Shown here: in pieces, positions 55,707 through 64,000 of the stretch
How the letters are laid out: the number at the start of each line of letters is the position of its first letter
Position numbering within the stretch: the stretch's first letter is position 1
Position numbers and translations under genes: made by a program
Source: Bryum argenteum
Taxonomy: Eukaryota > Streptophyta > Bryopsida > Bryales > Bryaceae
Assembly: GCA_037043015.1 (NCBI GenBank)
Contig: CM073328.1
Coordinates: 1,909,409-1,973,408, forward strand
DNA: 64,000 nt
Reading direction: 5' to 3'
Notes under the pieces: model-generated
Database searches by the model: none
The model's input: only the letters and a program-made list of their open reading frames with translations
What the model was told of the DNA's origin: nothing

Positions 55707-57739
55707 CCTTATGTCGTAATTTTTTTGGTGTGTTTTAGTGTGTGAGTGATGCCATTATGATCTGGGGCACTACCCCTCGGATTGGGACACATGAGATGTT
55801 GTTGGAAGCGGAGTTTTACGTAGGGGTGTAGGTAAAAATTAGTTGCAAATTGGGTCAAGGAATTCCAAGATAATTAATTTCAAAGTATTGGGCCATTAAT
55901 ATTCTTTTTAAAATTGTATAAGGGTGGCAACACCGCATTGGCCTACTGGTTGGTTCTTAAGTTGAATATCATTTGCAATAGTCACAAAATAAATTCAATC
56001 ATGCAATGATTCAAATAATAAATGGTTGTTGGAAGCAAAAAGACTCATAAGTTTTGAGAAAATGGGCACTTTTGAGCACTACTTCCAACGTTCTCAATCA
56101 TTTTAGGCAGGTCCTTCCTAGACCAAGCTTTTATTACTTGTTAATGCCTATTCAGCTCCAATAGTTTGTTCTTGGTTGCCCAACAATCTACCATATATTG
56201 AAGTTACAACTCCTGAATACACCGGATGTCAAAACATAACATTAGGCTGACAAGTGTAATTTTAAAGGCCCATAACTTCTCCCTACAAAGTCCGATCTGG
56301 ACGGAATCACTTGGTTCCGGACTTTCGGTTCATATTATGTCTAGACCCATATATAGTGAAGTATGAATGAATAGCATTCATTTTAGTAGGCAATTACTGT
56401 TTTGGGGTTTTGGACATTTGGCATGTTCACCATTGCAATCTATGATTATGTGAAATCAAAAATAGTTGTTTACAAAATTTATTATGATAAATACAATCTT
56501 GGGATAAATCTTAACAATACTCTATTTGGAATTTTTTGATCCAAATAATTTTTTTGTAGTGGATATGCAATAATAAATCTCTATTGAAATTAGTAATTAA
56601 AATACATGATTTTTGCAGAGTTGTAGTATCTCCTTTACCTACTCTTGAATTTCAACATTATATTTGTAGATGGATTCCAATTATATTCTTATGTAAGTGG
56701 TAGAAAATTTGGTTCAATCATATGTGTCTCGAAATAACGCGGAACAAATCACTTTTTTCCTCTAGTGGAAGACAAGTGAAGGTCAGAATGGAGTAGAAAG
56801 AATTTACTTTTGAACACCTTTTTCTTTCTAAAAGCTTTGGAAATCTTCACCATTTCCTAAGCTGGTAAATTTCTCTAGTACTAGGTTTTTTTCGTACTCA
56901 TACATTACAATCTTGCAATCTAAGAGGCTTCATGACTCAGTTTTTGATTCACATGACTTACAGTAAGTCTAGTCCAAGATTGTACAGTTTCTGTGTATAG
57001 ATAACTTACCTTCACATTCATCTATGACCATAATATATCTCTGGAAAAAAAAATTGGGTTTAAATAAGTTGGAACGTATAGTGATTAACCACTCAAGCTC
57101 CTTCAGTTGTGAGAACTTTCTTGGAAGCTTGAAACGTGAGTATTGCAAAACAATTTCCTCTATGCACTTCCGGGGACCAGGGTATAAAATATTATTTTCT
57201 TTCTTTAAACTTTCAACTCTAAGATTACGTAACTAAGAGTATGCTTAACTTCTCTTCCAAAAGTTGAGAGTTGGATGTTTACCATTTGAGAGATTATAAC
57301 ATCCAAAGTTTGTCTCCCACGGTTTCTTGTGCATTGTAAAGATTGTTTTTGAAACTTTTGAAGGGTTCCCTTGTAAAATTCATAGAATTTTAACTTGAAT
57401 TTCGAAAGTGTACCTCTTGATTAATTATCACAATTGTCAATTTTTATCAAAGAAATTGATTCAATACTAGTGTAGCTGTGTAGGTTGGTCTACTAAACTA
57501 ATAAAAATCAACTAAATATTAGTAGTTTTGTTGATTGATTTAAGGATACAAAGTTGTAGAAAAAAAAAAGTGATTCTATATAATTCTGAACACGTAATTA
57601 CGAACATCATTTTGGACACCCATTTCTACTAGTGAAGGCCTGGTTCACACTATGCCACCCAAGTTGAGAGGTAATCGCCTAGCTCCTCTCATTCTTGTGC
57701 AAGAGTTGAAGAGAGAAGTCCATTAGAAATTTCTACTAG
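55707..57739. other. No gene recognised
   Basis: AT-rich DNA with short frames only. A TTTCTACTAGTG word near 57625 resembles a CACTA terminus, but no partner was assigned. Confidence 0.4.
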
Positions 57740-58140
57740 AACACGTATTTTGTTATAATAGGAATAATCAATGATTTTGGGAAAATATAGTTTAGCTCCA
57801 ATCGAGCTAAATGTACTCACAGAATGGGTACTTCACTAAAATTGAACAAAACAACCAATCACTGATATTTTTAAATGGCCATATCTTACTCAAGTTTTGT
57901 CCAAATTCAGCATATGAGGTGTTTTCTAACATTTACTCTCTCTGTAGATGTCCTAAAACACCTCATATGCTGAATTTGGATTAAAATTGTGTAAGATATG
58001 ACCATTTAAAAATATTAGTGATTGGTTGTTTGTCCAGTTTCAGTGAAGTATCCAATCTGTGCGTACATTTAGCTTGACTCAAGCTGAACGGTCATAAAAA
58101 TGAGAATTTGAATATTCCCATTATAATGAAATACTTGTTC
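57740..58140. mobile_element. Foldback family C, copy 2
   Basis: CAGCATATGAGGTGTTTTCT (57910) pairs with AAACACCTCATATGCTGAA (57955), and TTTAGCTCCAATCGAGC with AGCTTGACTCAAGCT. The termini are AACACGTATTTTGTTATAAT and its imperfect complement at 58117-58140. Confidence 0.7.
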
Positions 58141-58810
58141 TAGTGACCTTTGAGTATTTTATTGAAAAATTGTTTGGGTTTTCATTTTTATTCTACCCAA
58201 ACACTTGGTTGAGACTTGAGAGGCCAAACTTTTGGGGCCAAAATTGTCGAAAAGTGCTACCATGTAGGCACCGCTTGGGCACTTTTCACATTTGGCCTTT
58301 GGGCTGTAGTGTGAAGACCGAGAAGCCAAACTTTTGCTCTCTACCAATAAGATCATTTAATTTCCTTGACCTCTTGATTAGTGGGCATAGTATACACTGT
58401 GAACCGCCCCTAACGTCACTTTACCTATTACCACATGTGGTTCATTCAATGGTAATTGGTAAGTCAAGATTGAAATTAGTCTTATATTATCGTTAAACTG
58501 GTTTCATTTGACTTCAACTAAGTTGCTCGTGTGAGGTGCAATTGGCTCCTCAAAGGGAAGCCCAACCAGCTAAATCCATATTTATACATGAACAAATTTC
58601 TATTAATGAAACTGCTGATCACCTCCAATTCAACTTTGCTTTAAGGATACTGTATAATTTTTTAGAAATTAAACCTACCTAAAATCATACTTATGTCTCT
58701 TCCTTATACTCTAAAGCTCCCCCACTGAATCAAGTAACCGCAATATGAACAACCTGTCCAGGAAGTTGGGCGGCAAGATTTGAATATTACGCCTGTGACT
58801 ATCTAAATTG
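58141..58810. other. Spacer upstream of P10
   Basis: No gene supported. The frames at 58143-58496 lack motifs. The last part resembles the P11 leader (AGCGGCA.., TATTTGAAT). Confidence 0.35.
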
Positions 58811-58818
58811 TTCCCGCC
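58811..58818 (+). promoter_or_regulatory. CCCGCC element upstream of P10
   Basis: TTCCCGCC followed by a CACTCACTCGTTCG leader. The same arrangement precedes P11 (61612-61621). Confidence 0.4.
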
Positions 58819-59010
58819 CTCACTCACTCGTTCGTTCGAGTCCTCAATTCTGCTCAATCACCCCTTATATTCGACCATGGGCTACATATGGAGTTAATTC
58901 AGCTCCCCACGATCCAGTCACTCTGTCCCAATCTTCGGCGATCATTCTGTCTCAGGCGCGGAGCACACATCGGTAGTCTTGATATTTGATTGACTCTCCA
59001 GTGCTGAATA

Positions 59011-59469
59011 ATGGCTGCTGCAGCAGCGCCGGATGTGGTGCTGTCTGAAGACGAGCTCGACATATGCACGGCCATTCTTGAGTCGGAGTACTTCAGCACA
59101 GGTAAGAGAAAACTTTTCTGTTCGACATGCAAGAAAGGAGGGCTAAGCGCTGAAATCGCAAGGAGAGACCATTACGATCACCAACGATTTCCTATACTCC
59201 AAGTGAGCGGTCTTGAACGTGTACGAGCATCTGATTTTAATGCGCTTGTCAAAACTGATGAAGTAGCAAAATATATTACCAGAGGGGAACCCACGTACTT
59301 CTTGCGAAAGCGACAAGCAAGCAAACGTTGCTGGGGAATCACAAGTAGCTGGGGAGACTGTCGGAGTTGTAAAGCGAAATGTCCGAATACATGTTTGCTG
59401 AAACACCAGATTTATAATGAAAAACATGCGAAGGTGTGCTCTATTGAGTGTTTAGTGAAGTATTCGTGA
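59011..59469 (+). CDS. P10: reduced PLATZ-like protein, single first-site CCHH
   Basis: 152 residues from ATG 59011 (MAAAAAPDVVLSEDEL). The first zinc region is cut to C37-x2-C40 and H-x2-H (HYDH); the early CxxC is absent and GLC is now GLS. The rest is kept: LERVRASDFNALVKTDEVAK, TYFLRKRQ, a Cys-rich insertion (CWG..CRSCKAKCPNTC) in place of the simple C-x2-C, and VCSIECLVKYS at the very end. With no Pro tail and no relic domain, this is a compact form related to P11. It could still fold around one zinc from C37, C40 and the two His (inference). Confidence 0.68.
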   Translation: MAAAAAPDVVLSEDELDICTAILESEYFSTGKRKLFCSTCKKGGLSAEIARRDHYDHQRFPILQVSGLERVRASDFNALVKTDEVAKYITRGEPTYFLRKRQASKRCWGITSSWGDCRSCKAKCPNTCLLKHQIYNEKHAKVCSIECLVKYS

Positions 59470-61611
59470 TCGTGTACAACGAAGTCCGTGATTGTGCATT
59501 TGAGGAGAAAGTGAGTGGTTCGAGCCTATACGTGAAGCCTTCCGGAGGTGATGGTGGCGCTAGAGCGTGAGGCGAGACTAGAGTTTAGTTTACTTTTAAT
59601 TAGTTTTTATCATGCAGCCTTAAGCAGTTAAGCGGCGCTCCCCTCTCATGGAAGCCACGATGGAATTTCTACTCCAAATAGTTCTTTATTGCCCGAAAGG
59701 AATTTACAGTAGTGCGATCGCTGAGAGTACGAGTAAGAGGTTCAATCTGTGCTAGTGAAGTTTTTGGCAATGGCTGATTGATCAGATCATCAGTGCAGTA
59801 CATGATTCAGTATGTATACTGTAGTGGCCGTCATTACTTTGTAGACTTTTTTATTTTTTATTTTCTATTTTTTTTATTCACTTCGGGATTCATCAGAGGC
59901 TCATTCTGTACGTAGCCGTCGCAGGGATTGATAAAATATGCTTCCCTGACGCTCAACCTGCCGGTGTCAAAGTCGACCTTTCAACTACCATGGATCCGTG
60001 GCTGTCAGGCTGGAGTAACTAATTAGATGTACGTATTGCTATTTTTTTTGTGTAGATTGAGTAGTTTTGAGCTAATCAGCGAGTACAGGATATTTTACTT
60101 AGGTTACTTTTTCTGGACTCTGACTTAAAGGCCGTTCAAGCTATGGTTTAAACAAGTTGTTGGTTCTGTCGAAATTAATGTCGAGGACAATGTAATTAAT
60201 GTTAATACAGTCACTCCGGTTCTTCGGTTCTTGTAATCACTTCGACTATGTCCGTATGTCGCACTGGGCACTCTCCCGTAAATCTCTCCGTTGCCTTATT
60301 CATGTGCCAGGTTGAAGTGCCATTTTGCATGGCGTCATGTAAACTGTAAGTAGTTGCGTTTTCTAAGTCCAGATTTCAACCACCTTGTCACCCTATACTG
60401 TCACAAACTACATGTAACTTAGTAAGAGGAGTTCTACTTCTTAGGATCACATTCTATTCAGATTTATACCTCCTTTCTTTCTGATCAACTGTTCTATTTC
60501 ACATTTTTACCATGTAGTGGAGTGAACAGTCAATTCAATGGAGTGAAGGTTGACATAATCGTCATTTCTCAGTTGATTTCTATCATAATTATTTACGATG
60601 GTCGATTCGTTTATGATTAAATGATTTTCAGATATGTCTGCGCAGTAGACTCGAACTCTTACTGTAAATTAATATAAGTATGTCCAGCATGTAATTAACA
60701 GAGAAAGTCTCTGATCAGTCCATGAACGAGCCATAGCAGTCGATTTACTGTACATAGCGGAATTGATGTGTATGATGTTTTTGAGTCAGACTTTTTTTTT
60801 TGACCTGTCAGCACTTTAATTCATTCCGATGTTACATAGAATGACTCCAAACGTCTCGACATAACCAAGTTCCAAGGGCATTTTCGTTAAGCGATTCTCT
60901 ACTTTTCAACTTCTAAGCACTTGGGGGAGACATATAGTTGATGAATCTTATGATAGCATTCATTGTAAGAGATAAGAGGATTCTACCATACTGAGGGTAG
61001 GGTCGCACAGCACAGGTAAGGTGAGCAGTAGGATGCTGCACTACGGTAACTACAAGAATAAACAGATATTAACCTCTGCCGGCACACAAACTCAGTTGCA
61101 GCTTCAGTAAGACCATCGCTATTGGAATCTTCCTCCTTAACCCCCAGGTCTTGGATTCCGTTATTACTGATGTAGATCAACAGTAGGGTTTCTTTCCTTA
61201 GTATCAGTCATTCATGGTACCATGATACCAAATTTGTTACTGAGGATAAAGTTCAGGTTAGTAAGTACTGGTAATCCAGTTGCTACCTGTTCCGTGCGGC
61301 CCTGCCCTAAGATGTGGGTGAAAGTCCTTCATCTTATGACAAAAATCTCTCAGCCGTATTCTTTGAACTTCATATGTCATTTAGACAGGTTAATGTTTAC
61401 AATTTAAGCTTTGTATGTTGGTTCAGACTTAAAATTAATCTTCAATTCTTGTGTCAGAATGGTTAACATTCCAAGCAAAACATTACTTAAGCCTGAAAAC
61501 TATTCAAAGTCTTATTAAGGAAAGAATCACATACCAGAATGAAGGCCCAGACCAATATGCGTGCCCAGGAAATTGAGCGGCAGTATTTGAATTGCAGGCC
61601 TGGAGCTTAAC
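59470..61611. other. P10 3' flank and spacer, no gene recognised
   Basis: 59860-60010 weakly resembles the array 3' block (GGGATTCATCAGAGGCTCAT, CTACCATGGATCCGTGG). The rest has no supported feature. Confidence 0.4.
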
Positions 61612-61621
61612 TTTTCCCGCC
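61612..61621 (+). promoter_or_regulatory. E2F-like site upstream of P11
   Basis: TTTTCCCGCC, a full match to TTTSSCGC, 184 bp upstream of the P11 start. Confidence 0.5.
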
Positions 61622-61805
61622 GTTACTCGTTCGACCAAGACCCCGAATCTGCTCGACGGTACATATTGAATGTCGACCACTAACGGGCTACACAAGTCTC
61701 CACTTCAGCTCTAAAACGGTCACAATCAATCTTTCCCAACCTTCAGTCACGCCCGGCGATCACTCTGTCTCAGGAAACTGCCAATCGACTCTTACCGGCT
61801 TCCCC

Positions 61806-62366
61806 ATGTCCGAATTCCCAGAGTTCCCATGGAGACCTGTTGTGCTCATGCCCAAGGTAGTGGAACATGTGCTGCTGTCTAAGGACGAACTCGCCGCATG
61901 TGCAGCCCTTGTCTCGATTCAATATATCGATTCTGGGATTATGGATGGCGTACTCTATTGGAGCTATCTAAATTTCTGTAAGACATGCAATCGACCAGGG
62001 GTAAGCGCGATTGGCTTCTCCGAAGTTGGTTCCCATTTCGAGCACCAACGTTTGCAGATATTCAGGGATATGTCCGGTTTCGATTATGTTCGAGTATCAG
62101 ATGTCGAAGACATTATTCATACTAAGGAAGTAGCGGTACATGCTTACGAGGGTGAAGAGGTGTACTACTTACGACGGCGAACACTTTACCCAGAAGGACG
62201 TGGCCTGATGACGTGTAGAGGCTGTAAGACAATTGTTCCCAATGCAGATAGAGATGATCTACGGCGACGGAATGAGGATGTAACGGTGTGCTCCATCGAG
62301 TGTTTAGTGAAGTACGATCGCGCCCAACGTGGTGATGAAGATTCGAACACTAAGAGTGGCGAGTAA
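61806..62366 (+). CDS. P11: reduced PLATZ-like protein
   Basis: 186 residues from ATG 61806 (MSEFPEFPWRPVVLMPK); a PWRPVVLMPK opening leads into VLLSKDELAACAAL, which aligns with P10. First zinc region: FCKTC (C-x2-C), the usual GLC replaced by GVSA, and H-x2-H (HFEHQRL). Then YVRVSDVEDIIHTKEVA, VYYLRRR, C-x2-C (CRGC), NADRDDLRRRNE and VCSIECLVKYDRA, and an acidic tail (RGDEDSNTKSGE). The second site keeps all four Cys, unlike P10. Promoter and coding similarity show P10 and P11 are a tandem pair. Confidence 0.7.
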   Translation: MSEFPEFPWRPVVLMPKVVEHVLLSKDELAACAALVSIQYIDSGIMDGVLYWSYLNFCKTCNRPGVSAIGFSEVGSHFEHQRLQIFRDMSGFDYVRVSDVEDIIHTKEVAVHAYEGEEVYYLRRRTLYPEGRGLMTCRGCKTIVPNADRDDLRRRNEDVTVCSIECLVKYDRAQRGDEDSNTKSGE

Positions 62367-63707
62367 GAGAGTTTCTCTTCAACGCCAATCTGTTTCTGAC
62401 TTGAAATCCCTTGCGACGGCTGATCGATCAGTAGGCTTAAATGTAACACATGAGCGAATAATAACACTAGCCGTCATTACTTCATAGAAATTATTCTTCC
62501 GTACATTTCAGGGTTCATCAGATACTCATACTGTTGAAAATCGTCACTGCAGAGTTCCGGATGTGCTTCGTTGACACTGTACCTGCCGGTATCCGAAAAG
62601 AATCTGTTGACTACAAGAGGAAGGGTTGAGATTTGCCTTTCCTGGCTGTGGAGCCGGAAGGCCGTTTGGACTATGGTACATACTCATTGTTGTTGTCGAC
62701 ATTGACGTGGAGGTAATGTTGGTGCTGTCCTTCCGGTCACTTCAATCGGCTCAGCCTCTCTGGACAATCTATCAATCTACCATAATTAGGATTGTTTCAG
62801 CACTGTTTCACTGGAACATATGATTGACTGGGATATTATGGTCTATGTGGTATGGATAGATCATGAATTTGGAACTCTGTCGTACACGTTGATTTAATAT
62901 TATGGAGCTTGAAAAGAAATGTCACTTCGTAGTTGACAACTTCAAAACCGGATGGTGGATTCTGATTGGATAACGTTCAGATACGTTGATCAACTTAAGC
63001 CTGCCCGTTATGTTCATAACCACAGCTCGAACAGGAACTTTTACAGTCATTTGATTATTCCAAACTGACAAATTTGATTATTCCAAACTGACAAATGAAT
63101 GGTCAATCAGTTCTTCACTGAAGAGAAATTCACATTGTCTTTCTACTTATACTCAAATACGCTTTAATCTGTAGTTCGTGATGTCAAGTCTATCATAACT
63201 ACGCTGAACAAAGACGGGCTCAATCGGAACAGTTCATGAAGGATTCATAGCCGTTTCAAAGGCTTTGTTTGGTGATGGATTGGGTCAAATGTTCATTCCG
63301 CTCATCATGACTGATCGAGCTCCTTATTATCCGAATCAGGTATTGCAGTATCATGTTTGAGCCTCACTCCTGAAGGACTTCGATGAATTATAGCCTTGCT
63401 ACAGGAGTTACCAGTCATGTGATAAAAACTGTTTGGAATCGATAATACAAGCTGTGTGGTACCATCTGGAGAGATTCAAGTTATACTGTAGCACTGTGGA
63501 GGCTCGATTTTTAGTTTCTTACATGATGAGACAAATCCAAATGGAGTGGAGTGTATCTTTATGCAATTGTTGGTGCTTTTTAAGGAAATCATTGCACTAG
63601 ATATCTAGAATAGGAGATACGTTATTTTACGTCGACAACTGACCTACTTACAGTACCTTCCTTTTTTGAAAGAGTATGTGAAGGGATAAAACTGTAAATA
63701 ATTGTAA
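62367..63707. other. P11 3' flank, no gene recognised
   Basis: Weak remnant of the array 3' block near 62500-62600 (GGGTTCATCAGATACTCATA). A TTTGATTATTCCAAACTGAC direct duplication occurs near 63049-63100. No gene. Confidence 0.4.
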
Positions 63708-63860
63708 AAACACGTAATTCGTTATAATGGGAATATTCAGATTATCAAATTGAGCTTGAGTTGAGCCAAATGTACTGTGTGGGTACATTTAGCTTGACTC
63801 CACCTAAACCCACATTTCTCAAAATCACTGCATAATACCATTATAACGAATTACGTGTTT
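63708..63860. mobile_element. Foldback family C, copy 3 (short form)
   Basis: Perfect 23-bp inverted ends: AAACACGTAATTCGTTATAA.. (63708-63730) and the complement (63838-63860). The interior keeps TTGAGCTTGAGTTGAGCC and TTTAGCTTGACTCCACCTAA but lacks the long central palindrome, so this is a deletion derivative. Confidence 0.75.
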
Positions 63861-64000
63861 AAATTAAAAACCTCCAACTGAAAATTGTTAATTTTTCTCA
63901 AAATATTCACCCTACTACCAAAAGAAAATATGATTCTTATTCTGGCTCAGATAAGGCCTCTAAAAGTTCAAATAGAGAAGACTACTAAGAAATAAAAGTA

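Noticed and set aside
55306-58140. CACTA assignment of foldback family C
   Set aside because: One end of copy 2 reads CTAGTG outward, but the other copies do not and no 3-bp target duplication was found.

Overview
The window reads as nuclear DNA of a land plant, more likely a non-seed plant (bryophyte, lycophyte or fern) than an angiosperm. This placement is an inference. Support: spliced genes with GT..AG introns; a plant LRR secreted protein; PLATZ-type zinc proteins, which are a plant family; a plant-type CMP-Kdo synthetase exon pair; CACTA TNP2 and DUF7869-type transposon genes; TTTAGGG motifs. The DNA is AT-rich outside genes and full of small inverted-repeat elements.

Layout. 0-4.2 kb: no gene recognised. 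4.2-7.1 kb: two ordinary minus-strand genes, a three-exon PGIP/DRT100-like LRR protein and an MPPE1/PGAP5-like metallophosphoesterase. 7.4-10.8 kb: repeats, including a 922-bp terminal-inverted-repeat element that carries 5'UTR-like plant sequence. 11.0-62.4 kb: a same-strand array of eleven related genes or gene fragments (here P1-P11), interrupted between about 19.6 and 37.5 kb by a broken VWA/cache membrane-protein gene, a CACTA transposon gene, a captured CMP-Kdo synthetase fragment, an unknown multi-exon gene, a decayed DUF7869 element and several MITEs. 47-58 kb also holds large inverted repeats and palindromic foldback elements.

The array is the main result. P1-P11 share one Cys/His architecture: an N-terminal cluster of C-x2-C pairs with a G-[GA]-[LI]-C step, H-x2-H, an R-x-x-[DEH]-[LV] segment, a [HY]-[YF]-L-R-[TK]-R strand, C-x2(3)-C, and a terminal CSIEC motif. 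The order and the residues around it match the PLATZ family (FC-x-DC..G-x-LC..H-x-x-H..VVFLN-x-RP..C-x2-C..FCSLxC), but with lost or shifted zinc ligands. I read this as a fast-evolving tandem expansion of divergent PLATZ-like proteins. Individual members are intact, truncated (P2), split by an intron (P1), duplicated into two-domain proteins (P4), frameshifted mosaics (P6), extended by proline-rich repeats (P5, P6) or reduced to one CCHH site (P10, P11). The duplicated unit is larger than the gene: most copies carry an upstream CCCGCC motif, six carry a TTTACCGCC motif, and most keep a relic C-terminal half domain plus a conserved noncoding 3' block downstream of the stop.

Names rest on motifs read by eye; no database search or alignment program was run.
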